The notes under the pieces are model-generated. The model saw only the letters and a list, made by a program, of their open reading frames with translations, was not told the origin of the DNA and made no database searches. DNA of 64,000 nt, from assembly GCF_019083965.1 (NCBI RefSeq), contig NZ_JAHRCY010000001.1, forward strand, positions 1 through 64,000, given 5' to 3'. Below are positions 9,288 to 20,540 of this stretch, piece after piece. Origin of the DNA: Catellatospora tritici (GTDB lineage Bacteria > Actinomycetota > Actinomycetes > Mycobacteriales > Micromonosporaceae). How positions within the stretch are numbered: the first letter of the stretch is position 1; the number at the start of each line of letters is the position of its first letter. The translations under genes were made by a program, and so were the position numbers.

Positions 9288-10577
9288 TTGTCCCCCATCA
9301 GCAGGCGCCTCGTCGCGTCCCTCGTCGCCGCAGCCGCGGGCCTCGCCACCGTCGCCTGGGGCCTGTTCGTGCCCACCGCGCAGGCAGCCGCCGCGGGCTG
9401 CCAGGTCACCTACCGCGTGTCGTCCCAGTGGGGCGGCGGCTTCACCGCCGACGTCGCCCTCACCAACCTCGGCGACCCCGTCACCGCCTGGACCCTCAAG
9501 TGGACCTTCCCGGCCGCGAGCCAGGCCGTCAGCCAGGGCTGGAACGCCACGTTCAGCCAGAGCGGCGCCCAGGTCACCGCCGCCAACCTCGGCTACAACG
9601 GCAGCCTCGGCACCGGCGCCGGCACGTCGATCGGGTTCAACGGAGCCTGGACGACGGCCAACCCTGTGCCGACCTCGTTCACGCTCAACGGCGTGACCTG
9701 CACCGGAACGACGACCCCGGCCTCACCGTCGCCGTCCCGGACCGCCTCGCCGTCGCCGTCGCCGTCCCGCAGCGCCTCCCCCTCGCCGTCGCCGTCCCGG
9801 TCGGCCAGCCCCAGCCCGAGCACCAGCCCGAGCAGCAGCGGCTGGAACCCGCCCGCGAACCTGGTGCAGCCGCTCAACGAGGTGTGGGCGCACTACGAGA
9901 GCACGTACAACCAGCTCTACACGTTCCGCAACTACGGCTGGGACCAGGTCATGGCGGGCGGCGGGCAGATCAACTACTGCGTACGCTGGGACTCCAGCGC
10001 CCACGTCACCGCCACCCAGCGCGACCAGATCCACGCCGCGCTCGCCCGCCAGTTCAAGAAGTGGATGGACGTGATGGCGGGCCACAACGGCTGGCCGTAC
10101 GCGAACGTGCCGGTCAAGGTCGTCGGCTGGGCCGTACGCGACCGCGCCGCCCTGGAGTGGACCGACAGCTCGGTCGACATCTACGTCAACAACATCCGCG
10201 AGAACGCACCGCAGTGCGGTGAGCCGTGCGGCCGCTTCTTCCACCAGGACGGCAACTACTCCGGCTGCGCCGGCGGCGCGTCGCACCACTACGACATGTC
10301 GCTGTGGCTGACCGCGGGCATGACCGGCGGCGCGGGCGGCGACTGGGGCCAGCGGATCGGCAGCGAGTACTACACGAGCAACCTGAACACCGACAACATC
10401 CACATCCTGTTGCACGAGATGGGACACAGCTTCGGTCTGGACGACTTCTACGACTGGACTCCCACCGGCCAGTGCTGCTTCATCATGAACGCGGGCAGCG
10501 CCACGTCCATCACCGAGTTCGACAAGTGGATGCTGCGCGACTGGTGGCGCCACCTGAAGTCCCGCTGGGGCTACTGA
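9288..10577 (+). CDS. Secreted CBM2-linked metalloprotease (metzincin-like)
   Basis: Protein of 429 residues. The TTG start follows GGGAG by 5 bases and begins a clean signal peptide (SRRLV..., hydrophobic core, TAQAAAA). An upstream in-frame ATG at 9198 would bury the signal and is not favoured. Order: signal peptide to about 36, a CBM2-type cellulose/chitin-binding domain to about 145 (WNATFSQSG, LNGVTC), a Ser/Pro linker to about 185, then a catalytic domain with the zinc motif HEMGHSFGLDD (H376, H380, D386) and a downstream CCFIMNAG that fits a Met-turn. HExxHxxGxxD plus a Met-turn is the metzincin signature. It would act on protein in plant or fungal biomass while anchored to polysaccharide (inference). 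Confidence 0.87.
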   Translation: MSPISRRLVASLVAAAAGLATVAWGLFVPTAQAAAAGCQVTYRVSSQWGGGFTADVALTNLGDPVTAWTLKWTFPAASQAVSQGWNATFSQSGAQVTAANLGYNGSLGTGAGTSIGFNGAWTTANPVPTSFTLNGVTCTGTTTPASPSPSRTASPSPSPSRSASPSPSPSRSASPSPSTSPSSSGWNPPANLVQPLNEVWAHYESTYNQLYTFRNYGWDQVMAGGGQINYCVRWDSSAHVTATQRDQIHAALARQFKKWMDVMAGHNGWPYANVPVKVVGWAVRDRAALEWTDSSVDIYVNNIRENAPQCGEPCGRFFHQDGNYSGCAGGASHHYDMSLWLTAGMTGGAGGDWGQRIGSEYYTSNLNTDNIHILLHEMGHSFGLDDFYDWTPTGQCCFIMNAGSATSITEFDKWMLRDWWRHLKSRWGY

Positions 10578-10629
10578 CCCCGCCGAACCCGGGGCGCGCC
10601 TCCCCTCTTCCCCGACGGGCGCGCCCCGT

Positions 10630-10672
10630 CCGTCCATTCGTGCTGTATCGGGGAACCCGCACGAATGGACGG
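10630..10672. terminator. Hairpin between convergent protease and EamA genes
   Basis: Arms CCGTCCATTCGTGC (10630-10643) and GCACGAATGGACGG (10659-10672) pair perfectly over 14 bases. The loop contains TATCGGGGAA, reminiscent of the TTTCGGGGAAA repeat family described elsewhere, so it may be a diverged member. Likely terminator for both flanking genes. Confidence 0.65.
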
Positions 10673-10714
10673 TCGGATTCCCGCACTTTTCCCGAAGCCG
10701 CAGCCTGGCCGATG

Positions 10715-11614
10715 TCAGCGGCGAGACAGCCCCGCCACGGCGGCCAACATCAGCACCGCCCCGGCGGCCGCCACGACGGTGAGCCGCTCGCCCAGCAGCC
10801 CGACCGCGATCAGCACCCCCGCGACCGGCTCCAGCAGCGTCACCACCGCCGTCACCGTCGCCGGGACCGCCGCCACCCCGGCGAAGAACAGCCGATATGC
10901 CAGCGCCGTCGGCACCGCCCCCAGGTACAGCAGCCAGGCCCCGTGCACCGCGAGCGTCCCCATGGTCGGCAGCAGTCCCTCCCGCGCCGCCAGGGGCGCG
11001 ACGCACACGGCGGCCACCACGAACGCGGCCGAGGTGACCGAGGACAGATCACCCCCGGCCCGCCGCGAGTAGATCGTGACCACCGCGTACCCCGCCGCCG
11101 ACAGCACCCCGAACGCCGCCCCGAGCAGCGGATTCGGCCCTGCCGTCCCGGCCGACCCGACCAGCGGCACCAACCCGGCCAGCGCGGCGCCGACGTATCC
11201 GGCCCGCGCCGGCGTCAGCGCCTCCCCGAGCACCACCCGCGCCGCGAGCGCGATCACCACGGGGCAGGCCCCGAGGGTGACCACGGTGCCCACGGCGAGC
11301 CCGCCGTACGCGATGGAGCCGTAGTAGGCGGTCTGGTAGACGGCCAGCCCGAACCCGAGCACGAGGGCGTCCCGGGGGCGGACCGGGGTGCGGTCGCGGG
11401 TGAGGGCGCGCAGGCCGTACAGCATGACGATGCCGCAGACCAGGCGCCAGAACGACACCGCGAGCGGCCCGAGGCCACTGGTGCGGTAGAGGACCGAGGC
11501 GACGGCGCCACCGGTGCCCCAGGCGACCGCGGCGGTGCCGACGAAGAACAAGCCGCGCCCGTACGACGCGGTGGTGCTCGCGCGCGCCGGCGCGAGCCCG
11601 GTTGAGGACTCCAT
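10715..11614 (-). CDS. EamA/DMT-family transporter
   Basis: Protein of 299 residues with about ten membrane helices arranged as two EamA repeats (about 22-150 and 165-297). The sequence includes VAWGTGGAV at the first helix, WRLVCG, and LLEPVAGVL in the second repeat, a typical DMT segment. Such proteins export amino acids, metabolites or drugs across the cytoplasmic membrane; the substrate is unknown. The N-terminal 20 residues are Ser/Thr/Ala-rich and cytoplasmic. The gene is divergent from the TPR protein and convergent with the protease, and appears monocistronic. Confidence 0.9.
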   Translation of the reverse strand: MESSTGLAPARASTTASYGRGLFFVGTAAVAWGTGGAVASVLYRTSGLGPLAVSFWRLVCGIVMLYGLRALTRDRTPVRPRDALVLGFGLAVYQTAYYGSIAYGGLAVGTVVTLGACPVVIALAARVVLGEALTPARAGYVGAALAGLVPLVGSAGTAGPNPLLGAAFGVLSAAGYAVVTIYSRRAGGDLSSVTSAAFVVAAVCVAPLAAREGLLPTMGTLAVHGAWLLYLGAVPTALAYRLFFAGVAAVPATVTAVVTLLEPVAGVLIAVGLLGERLTVVAAAGAVLMLAAVAGLSRR

Positions 11615-11774
11615 TTCCCTGCTTCTCCACTGTCTCGATGGCCGTCGGTTTCCGCGTATGCGGACGGGCCACCGGCGTGCGGCCTAGGCCGTCACGGCAG
11701 TGGGGCAGCGCCGTCCGCTCAGCGGACCGGCGGGGAGATGATGGTGCGCCTCATGCGGTCGATGGTGCCCCGGA

Positions 11775-12119
11775 ATGCGGCGGGCCGCCAAACCGTTAAA
11801 CCAGATCGTGAGAATCCTGGAGGAGTACGAACGCGGCCGCCTGTTCTTCGACTACGGCGACTACATCACCGCGGCCGGTATCCTCGCCGACGTCGTCGCC
11901 GAGGTGCCCGAGGACGTCGCCCCGCGCCTGCTGCTGGCGCGCGCCTACTACCACTCGGCCCAGCTGCACCGGGCCGAGGAGCAGCTGCGGCTGGTGCTCG
12001 AACGCGACCCTGCCGAGCACTACGCGCACCTGATGCTCGGCCGCACCCTGCAACGCCAGAGCCGCCACGACGAAGCCCGCCGCCACCTGCGCATCGCCGA
12101 GGCCATGGGCGCCTGCTGA
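11775..12119 (+). CDS. Small tetratricopeptide-repeat protein
   Basis: Protein of 114 residues, nearly all helical TPR repeats: about 26-50 (DYITAAGILADVVAEVPED), 52-79 (APRLLLARAYYHSAQLHRAEEQL) and 86-110 (HYAHLMLGRTLQRQSRHDEARRHL). There is no signal peptide or catalytic domain, so it is likely a cytoplasmic scaffold or chaperone-like adaptor. The start ATG (MRRAAKP) lacks a convincing Shine-Dalgarno, and a later GTG is possible. Short TPR proteins of this kind are common in actinomycetes without assigned function. Confidence 0.82.
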   Translation: MRRAAKPLNQIVRILEEYERGRLFFDYGDYITAAGILADVVAEVPEDVAPRLLLARAYYHSAQLHRAEEQLRLVLERDPAEHYAHLMLGRTLQRQSRHDEARRHLRIAEAMGAC

Positions 12120-12121
12120 CC

Positions 12122-12152
12122 TGACGCGGGCCGGAAGCGCCGGCCCGCGTCA
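12122..12152. terminator. Bidirectional terminator hairpin
   Basis: Arms TGACGCGGGCCGG and CCGGCCCGCGTCA (13 bp, perfect) with a 5-base loop AAGCG. It fills the 39-bp gap between the stops of the TPR gene and the convergent hypothetical gene. Confidence 0.8.
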
Positions 12153-12158
12153 CCGGCC

Positions 12159-12647
12159 TCATTCGTGGTCGTAGAACTCCACGCTGATGTTGGTACGACG
12201 CACGGTCACTTCGGCGTGGTCGCCGAACGCGTCGAGCAGCACGTCGGCGAACTCGTTCCCGTGTAACGCGTCGGCCAGCGCCCGCGCGCGGTGGTAACGC
12301 TCAGGCTGGTCGCCCCGGTACGGTCCGTACTGCCAACCATGACTCTCGGCGGCGTGCCCGCCGAGTGTCGGATGCGTTCCGGCGTACTCGCCGACTTCGA
12401 GCAGACCGAGGTCGGTGACCTCGGTGTCCCCGGTGGTACGCACCCAGAAGTCGCTCAGACCGAAGACGCAGGGCTCACCGTCATTGAAGTAGGGCGTGAA
12501 CTGCCGCCATCCGAATTCGGTGATCGTCTCGTCATCGAGCAGCGCCCGCAGCAGCGGTTGCAGCTCCGAGAGCGGGCGCTGCGGTACCCGGTCCGACTCA
12601 GTGATCGTCCCTTCCACCGGGATTCCCAGGAAACTGGTGTGGCTCAA
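12159..12647 (-). CDS. Hypothetical protein, second gene of a coupled pair
   Basis: Protein of 162 residues. The TTG start is chosen because GAGAGGA lies 6 bases upstream and the TTGA overlaps the TGA stop of the preceding gene, giving translational coupling; the longer open frame is an out-of-frame shadow of that gene. The product is acidic, with many aromatic and Gly/Asp residues (ITEFGWRQFTPYFNDGEP, FWVRTTGDTEVTDLG) and ends EFYDHE. No signal peptide, membrane helix or known catalytic motif. I do not recognise the family. Base use does not stand out from the surroundings. Confidence 0.7.
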   Translation of the reverse strand: MSHTSFLGIPVEGTITESDRVPQRPLSELQPLLRALLDDETITEFGWRQFTPYFNDGEPCVFGLSDFWVRTTGDTEVTDLGLLEVGEYAGTHPTLGGHAAESHGWQYGPYRGDQPERYHRARALADALHGNEFADVLLDAFGDHAEVTVRRTNISVEFYDHE

Positions 12648-13006
12648 CGGTTGTCCTCTCCGAGCAGTACCGACAAGGGCACCTCCTTGCGCTGCGCGCC
12701 GGACATCCATGGCTTGATCGGCATCCCGGCCAGATAGTCGGCGGGCGAGGGCAGCCAGCCGAGGTCCTCCAGGATGTGCCGCTCGGCGATCAGTCGCACC
12801 GGGATGCGCTTGCGGCCCACCTCCAGCGTGGTGCCGAAGATCCGCTGGCACAGGAACACTCCCGCGGTGTGGTGGTACATCGCCCGGTGCCGCACGTCGC
12901 CGATGATCTGCTTCGAGGAGTCGATGAACTCCTCGATCGCCAGGTAGTCCTCCGGCTCGCCGCCCCACTTGCGGGCGGCCGACTGCGCGTGGTGCCACGA
13001 ATTCAT
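12644..13006 (-). CDS. DUF6915-like small protein
   Basis: Protein of 120 residues, ATG start. It has several invariant-looking stretches: WHHAQSAARKWGG, then YLAIEEFIDSSKQIIGDVRHRAMYHHTAG, RLIAERHILEDLGWLPSPADYL, and a C-terminal KPWMSG. These recall the DUF6915 family of small proteins found in bacterial and phage genomes, but the assignment is from memory of the motif only. His and Trp are over-represented. It is the first gene of a two-gene unit coupled by a stop/start overlap. Function unknown; a mobile-element origin is possible but not shown. Confidence 0.68.
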   Translation of the reverse strand: MNSWHHAQSAARKWGGEPEDYLAIEEFIDSSKQIIGDVRHRAMYHHTAGVFLCQRIFGTTLEVGRKRIPVRLIAERHILEDLGWLPSPADYLAGMPIKPWMSGAQRKEVPLSVLLGEDNR

Positions 13007-13043
13007 GGCGCGGACGCTAAGTCGTACCCCCGACAGTTCTCGA

Positions 13044-14186
13044 TCAACCGGCGGCGCGCAGCGGGCGGAAGAACTCGCGCATGTCCTCGGCCACCTGGTC
13101 GGGCTCCTCGAACGCGACGAAGTGGCCGCCGGAGACCAGCGGGTGGAAGAAGCGCAGGTCCGTGTACGTGCGTTCGGCCAGCTCGCGGGGCATGCCCTGG
13201 TCGGCCAGGCTGACGCTCACCCCGGCGGGCACTTGCACCAGCGGCAGCACCGGCTCGTGGTGCTCGTCGAAGTACGGCCGCATCGCGGTGCCGACGGTCT
13301 CGGTCACCCAGTACAGCGTGATGGTGGTGAGCAGGTCGTCCTTGCTCCAGCGGCGGTCGATCTCACCACCGCAGTCGCTCCACGCCCGGAACTTCTCCAC
13401 CAGCCACGCGGCCAGTCCCGCGGGCGAGTCCAGCAGCGCCGCCGCGAGCGTGTCGGGGCGGGTGGCCTGCAGTTCGGCGTACCCCTCGCCGCCCTGCCAC
13501 TTGGCCTTCAGCCAGTCCAGGAACGCGTCCTCGGCCGGGGACAGGCCGGTGCGGCGCGAATGGGGCGGGTAGGCGGGGTGCGCCGCGTACAAGCCGATGA
13601 TCTTCTCGGGGTGACGGACCGCGAGCCAGTCACTCACGCCCGCGCCGACGTCCTCGCCCGACGTCCCGAACCGGCGGTACCCGAGCCGCGCCATCAGCTT
13701 CGCCCAGACGTCGGCGGTCCTCGGCTTGGTCGACGGACCGTTGAGCGGCAGGTCGCTGAACCCGTAGCCGGGCAGCGACGGGATCACCACGTCGAACGCG
13801 TCGGCCGGGTCGGCGCCGGACGCGGCCGGGTCGGTCAGCAGCGGCACCAGCTTCAGCATCTCCACGAAGGAGTACGGCCAGCCGTGCGTCACGATCACCG
13901 GCAGCGGCGCCGCGCCGCCCTCGGACCGCTTGCCGCGCACGTGCGCGAAGTGGACGGTCTGCCCGTCGATCTCCGTCAGGAACTGGGGGTACGCGTTGAG
14001 CCGCTGCTCCTGCGCCCGCCAGTCGAACTCCTCGGCCCAGTAGTCCAGCAGCTCGGCCAGGTAGTCGGGATCGGTCCCCGCGTCCCACGCCTGCGCCCCG
14101 CTACGCCGCCCGAACCGGGTCCGCACCACCCGTTCCCGCAGGTCGTCCAGCACACCATCAGGCACATCGATCAGAAACGGCTGCAC
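13044..14186 (-). CDS. Epoxide hydrolase (EHN-type alpha/beta hydrolase)
   Basis: Protein of 380 residues, a normal length for the microsomal-type family. The N-terminal EHN lid domain (about 1-95) precedes an alpha/beta hydrolase fold with the oxyanion motif HGWP (101-104), the nucleophile in GEDVG (D179) and the catalytic His in GGHF near the C-terminus. Tyr residues in the cap (TLYWVTETVG) fit the epoxide-binding pair. It would open epoxides to diols in the cytoplasm; the natural substrate is unknown. It is the first gene of the minus-strand group 13044-12159, with 37 bp to the next gene, so co-transcription is possible. Confidence 0.9.
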   Translation of the reverse strand: MQPFLIDVPDGVLDDLRERVVRTRFGRRSGAQAWDAGTDPDYLAELLDYWAEEFDWRAQEQRLNAYPQFLTEIDGQTVHFAHVRGKRSEGGAAPLPVIVTHGWPYSFVEMLKLVPLLTDPAASGADPADAFDVVIPSLPGYGFSDLPLNGPSTKPRTADVWAKLMARLGYRRFGTSGEDVGAGVSDWLAVRHPEKIIGLYAAHPAYPPHSRRTGLSPAEDAFLDWLKAKWQGGEGYAELQATRPDTLAAALLDSPAGLAAWLVEKFRAWSDCGGEIDRRWSKDDLLTTITLYWVTETVGTAMRPYFDEHHEPVLPLVQVPAGVSVSLADQGMPRELAERTYTDLRFFHPLVSGGHFVAFEEPDQVAEDMREFFRPLRAAG

Positions 14187-14313
14187 ATGCCGATTCTGCC
14201 ACCCACGCCGGACCCTGCGGCGTTCCGGCTTTCGGGCGGCCTCGCAGCGCCCCCCACCATGCGGCTGGTCCCACTAGGCTCCGGCGACACGTCATGTGAC
14301 ACGGGGAGTCTTC

Positions 14314-15771
14314 TTGAGAACAACGCTGCGCAGCCTTGCCCTGCTCGTCCTGTTGGCCGGTCTCCCGTTGACCGGCCCGTCGCCGGCACTGGCGGCCCCG
14401 CCGGACGGAGTCAAGGGCACCGCCGAGGGTGTGATCCGTAGAGCCGACGGGCACGTCGACTCGGCGCGGACGGTCAGCCGGCTGGTGGAGCTGCACGCCA
14501 ACACCTACATGTACCTGGTCCGCGCGGCGACGGACTGGGATGACCTCAGGCTGGAATTCATGCCCGCCGCCCAGGCCAACGGGGTCCGGGTCATCGTCTA
14601 CCTGCTTCCGCCGACGGAGTGCCCCAGCTCTGCCGCCAGCCCTTACTCCTGCGACACGTACCTCCCGCATCACAAGGACTACGTGGCGTGGGGCCAGGAC
14701 ATCGCGACGCTGTCCAATCAGTACCCCCTGCTCACCGCCTGGACCATCGACGACATGGACATGGGCAGCCGGAGCTACTTCTACAACCCCGACTTCTTCA
14801 CCCCGGCCTACGTACGGCAGATGAACGTGGCGGCCAGCGCCATCCAGCCGCACCTGGACTTCTACCTCGAGTACTACCAGCCCAGCCTCACGCAGACGGT
14901 GATCAACAGCTACGAGTACGCGATCGACGGCGTGATCATGCCGTATCGCGACGGCGTCAACCGCAACACCACGATGACCGACACCGAGCAGGCGGCGATC
15001 GACTCCGTCTCGGCCATGCTGGCGGCCCAGGGCAAACGGCTCATCCTCATGGTCTACGGCAACGAGCTCAGCGCGACCGTGGATCGGCCCGACGTCGACT
15101 ACCTCACCCGGGCTGTCGACACGGCGCTGGCCGACACCTCCGCCGGAAAGATCGCGGGCGTCATCATCTGGCAGCTCGTGCTCGATCCGGCGGGCGCTCC
15201 CGCGGGCGGGTCCTTCCGGAAGGCCAACACGGGCAGCGGGGCGCTGAGCCTGTCCGTGGCACCCGGCACGGAGACGGCAGCGGGCCAGTACGCGCAGGCC
15301 AAGGCGGATGTCACCTTCACCCCGGCCCAGCCCTGCACCCTGTCCCTCCGGTACGCCGACGATCGCAACATCGGCCAGGACCTCGGATATCACGACAAGC
15401 AGATCCTGGTCCGGGACGAGACCACGGGCACGCAGACCATCATCTGGAGGCGCGATGTCGCGTCCGAGAACACCACGTGGGACCAGTGGGAGTGGACGAG
15501 CACCCTCGACCTGCGCCCCTACCTCGTGTCCGGGCACCGGATCTCGCTGATCCTGCGCCTGGCCGAGCTGAAGAAGGTCTCGAACTACTCGGTGAACGTC
15601 GCATACGACGATCTGGCTTTCAGCGGCGGCTGCGGCGTGTCGAACACGACGTTCGAGTCGGACGCCGGGTGGACGGTCAGCCGCTCCGGCGGCCCGGTGC
15701 TGGCAGGCGTCTACCAGTACAGCTCGACCTACACCACGGACGCGTTCGCGGCGGTGGCGGGCCGCTTCTGA
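14314..15771 (+). CDS. Secreted glycoside-hydrolase-like protein of unknown specificity
   Basis: Protein of 485 residues from a TTG start 5 bases after GGGGAG; a GTG at 14296 would add six residues. The signal peptide ends near ALA-APPDG. Residues about 30-300 look like a TIM barrel: RVIVYLLPP, WTIDDMDMGS, DFYLEYYQP, DGVIMPYRDG and GVIIWQLVLD fall at the spacing of successive beta strands, and acidic residues (DDMD, E of YLEYY) could be catalytic. A C-terminal beta-rich domain (about 320-485) may bind carbohydrate. I do not recognise a named family. The protein should be extracellular. A strong hairpin follows the stop. Confidence 0.75.
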   Translation: MRTTLRSLALLVLLAGLPLTGPSPALAAPPDGVKGTAEGVIRRADGHVDSARTVSRLVELHANTYMYLVRAATDWDDLRLEFMPAAQANGVRVIVYLLPPTECPSSAASPYSCDTYLPHHKDYVAWGQDIATLSNQYPLLTAWTIDDMDMGSRSYFYNPDFFTPAYVRQMNVAASAIQPHLDFYLEYYQPSLTQTVINSYEYAIDGVIMPYRDGVNRNTTMTDTEQAAIDSVSAMLAAQGKRLILMVYGNELSATVDRPDVDYLTRAVDTALADTSAGKIAGVIIWQLVLDPAGAPAGGSFRKANTGSGALSLSVAPGTETAAGQYAQAKADVTFTPAQPCTLSLRYADDRNIGQDLGYHDKQILVRDETTGTQTIIWRRDVASENTTWDQWEWTSTLDLRPYLVSGHRISLILRLAELKKVSNYSVNVAYDDLAFSGGCGVSNTTFESDAGWTVSRSGGPVLAGVYQYSSTYTTDAFAAVAGRF

Positions 15772-15786
15772 CGCTGTCGCGGACAG

Positions 15787-15824
15787 CAGAAGGGGAGCCA
15801 GGCGTTCGCCTGGCTCCCCTTCTG
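15787..15824. terminator. Strong terminator between convergent genes
   Basis: An 18-bp perfect stem (AGAAGGGGAGCCAGGCG with its complement) closed by a TT loop. It lies 16 bp after the stop of the secreted protein gene and 20 bp from the end of nrdJ. Confidence 0.85.
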
Positions 15825-15843
15825 TCACGCCATCAGGGCGTCA

Positions 15844-18690
<2,847 letters not shown>

Positions 18691-18757
18691 GTCAGCCCCC
18701 TAAGGTCAACGACTTAAAACAACACTTCAACTGCAAAAACACGTTCTGGTACGGGCG

Positions 18758-19288
18758 TCAGCCCGCGACCTGCCCGGCCCTGGCGCCCGCGTCGGCGTCC
18801 TCGGTGACGTCCGGCCCGGCAGGTTCCTGCCCCGGGACGGGCTGGTTATGCCGCCGCAGCGACTCGATCTCACGGATGAAGTCGTCGGCGGACTGGAAGT
18901 CCTGGTAGACGGAGGCGAACCGCAGGTACGCCACCTCGTCGAGGTCCCGCAGCGGCCCGAGGATGGCCAAGCCGACCTCCTGGCTGGGCACCTCCGCGGC
19001 GCCGCGCCCCCGCACGACGTCCTCGACCCGCTGGGCCAGCAGCGCGATCGCGTCCTCGGCGACCGGGCGGCCCTGGCAGGCCTTGCGCACCCCGTTCATG
19101 ATCTTCGGTCGGCTGAACGGTTCGGTCACGCCGCTGCGCTTGACCACCGAGAGCACCGTCTCCTCGACGGTGGTGAACCGCTTGCCGCACTCGGGGCAGT
19201 GTCGGCGCCGCCGGATCAGCGCGCCGTCCTCGGCCTCGCGGGAGTCGACCACGCGGGAGTCGGGGTGTCGGCAGTACGGGCATCGCAT
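18758..19288 (-). CDS. nrdR: Transcriptional repressor NrdR
   Basis: Protein of 176 residues. An N-terminal zinc ribbon with C3, C6, C31 and C34 is followed by an ATP-cone at about 49-139 ([20 protein letters not shown]). The C-terminal 30 residues are a Pro/Ala/Glu/Asp-rich tail beyond the family core. The ATG is fixed by the conserved MRCPYC start and the strong GGGAGGTGA ahead of it; a longer frame to 19471 is not real. It senses ATP/dATP and represses ribonucleotide reductase genes by binding paired boxes (known). It is divergent from lexA and lies directly before nrdJ. Confidence 0.97.
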   Translation of the reverse strand: MRCPYCRHPDSRVVDSREAEDGALIRRRRHCPECGKRFTTVEETVLSVVKRSGVTEPFSRPKIMNGVRKACQGRPVAEDAIALLAQRVEDVVRGRGAAEVPSQEVGLAILGPLRDLDEVAYLRFASVYQDFQSADDFIREIESLRRHNQPVPGQEPAGPDVTEDADAGARAGQVAG

Positions 19289-19433
19289 CGCTGTCACCTC
19301 CCACGTCGTCGTCACCGTTCCGGGCAGTGCGGCACCGCTCCGGGCATGACTTCGTCGACGGTCGCCAATGCGGCCGTCAACGGGTACAACGACGGAGAGT
19401 GACTCGGCCGTTCCCCCACGAGATGGGCCCTGA

Positions 19434-19480
19434 AACCCAATCTGTGGGTGGTCGGCTCGACACCACCACAAGATGTGGGG
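19434..19480. promoter_or_regulatory. Candidate pair of NrdR boxes
   Basis: Two related 17-base sites, AACCCAATCTGTGGGTG (19434-19450) and CACCACAAGATGTGGGG (19464-19480). Each is an imperfect palindrome, with arms ACCCA/TGGGT and CCACA/TGTGG. Their centres are 30 bp apart, about three helical turns, the spacing known for NrdR box pairs. They lie 146-192 bp upstream of the nrdR start. Site identity is by eye only. Confidence 0.55.
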
Positions 19481-19609
19481 TTGAACTTATGCCCCAGGAG
19501 CCCCGGTCGCAAGTTGACTCGCCCATTTCTGAGACGTGTCGCGAGCAACAACACGGACCGTCACCCACACGGGGCACAGCGGTGATCAAGCATCGACACG
19601 GATGGAGGA

Positions 19610-19625
19610 TCGTACAGATGTTTGA
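19610..19625. promoter_or_regulatory. LexA (SOS) box of lexA
   Basis: TCGTACAGATGTTTGA matches the actinobacterial/Gram-positive LexA site TCGAAC-N4-GTTCGA at 10 of 12 defined positions. It lies 109 bp before the lexA start, as expected for autoregulation. Confidence 0.7.
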
Positions 19626-19733
19626 AACTGACACCAAGTCGCATTAAGGTGTCCGGTAAGAACCACTCGTAACGTTCACCACCACCGATGCGAACTTGGT
19701 GGCTGCGCGTACGCCACATCACCGGAGGTCCGA

Positions 19734-20477
19734 ATGTCCCCCAATGAGCGAGCGTCGCGACCTGGTAGGCCGCCGACCGCGCCCGCCGGAGCGGGACCTT
19801 TGCGCGCGGTCGCGGCCACCAGCGGCACCACCGCGGATCTGCAGAACGGGGACCTGAGCAGCCGCCAGCGGCGCATTCTCAGCGTGATCAAGGAATGGGT
19901 GGAGCAGCACGGCTACCCGCCCACCGTGCGCGAGATCGGCGAGGCCGTCGGCCTGGTCTCGCCGTCCTCGGTGGCATACCAGCTCAAGGAGCTGGAGCGG
20001 AAGGGCTTCCTGCGCCGCGACCCGTCGCGCCCGCGCGCCGTCGACGTGCGCACCCCGGTCGACAGCAGTGACAGCGAAGAGACCACGCTGGCCGCCCGTC
20101 CCACCCCGGTGTACGTGCCACTGCTCGGCCGCATCGCCGCCGGTGGCCCGATCCTGGCCGAGGAGTCGATCGAGGAGGTGCTGCCGCTGCCGCGCGAGCT
20201 CGTCGGCCAGGGCACGCTCTTCTCGCTCCAGGTCAAGGGTGACTCGATGATCGAGGCCGCCATCTGTGACGGCGACTGGGTCGTGGTGCGCCAGCAGCAG
20301 GTCGCCGAGAACGGCGACATCGTCGCCGCGATGATCGACGGCGAGGCCACGGTCAAGGTCTACCGGCTGCGCGAGGGGCACGTCCAGCTCATGCCCCGCA
20401 ACCCGGCGTACGACCCGATCCCCGGCGACGCGGCCGTCATCCTCGGCAAGGTCGTCTTCGTGATGCGCCGGGTCTGA
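19734..20477 (+). CDS. lexA: SOS-response repressor LexA
   Basis: Protein of 247 residues. A winged-helix DNA-binding domain (about 43-105, with [14 protein letters not shown]) is joined to an S24 peptidase-like domain. The self-cleavage bond is A136-G137 in RIAAGGP, the catalytic Ser is S171 (KGDSM) and the Lys is K208 (ATVKVY). The N-terminal extension of about 40 residues (Pro/Ala-rich) is longer than in E. coli but usual for actinomycetes. GGAGG lies 10 bases before the ATG. RecA* stimulates cleavage after DNA damage, derepressing recA and others; a candidate box also precedes recA in this window. Confidence 0.97.
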   Translation: MSPNERASRPGRPPTAPAGAGPLRAVAATSGTTADLQNGDLSSRQRRILSVIKEWVEQHGYPPTVREIGEAVGLVSPSSVAYQLKELERKGFLRRDPSRPRAVDVRTPVDSSDSEETTLAARPTPVYVPLLGRIAAGGPILAEESIEEVLPLPRELVGQGTLFSLQVKGDSMIEAAICDGDWVVVRQQQVAENGDIVAAMIDGEATVKVYRLREGHVQLMPRNPAYDPIPGDAAVILGKVVFVMRRV

Positions 20478-20495
20478 CCGGCCCCCGAACAGCGA

Positions 20496-20527
20496 ACGGC
20501 CCCGGCGGGAACTCCTGCCGGGGCCGT
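20496..20527. terminator. Terminator after lexA
   Basis: Arms ACGGCCCCGGC and GCCGGGGCCGT (11 bp, perfect) with a 10-base loop, 18 bp after the lexA stop and convergent with the next gene. Confidence 0.85.
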
Positions 20528-20540
20528 GTCACGTCGTGGG

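Larger units (their letters stand above)
19289..19733. promoter_or_regulatory. Divergent nrdR-nrdJ / lexA control region
   Basis: A 445-bp gene-free stretch. Its nrdR-proximal half holds two similar imperfect palindromes proposed as NrdR boxes, and its lexA-proximal half holds a candidate LexA box, both listed separately. The segment is less GC-rich than the flanking genes. No RNA gene was seen. Confidence 0.7.

Noticed and set aside
18691..18757. Cobalamin riboswitch before nrdJ
   Set aside because: The 67-bp gap between nrdR and nrdJ is too short and lacks B12-box-like sequence; control through NrdR boxes fits better.
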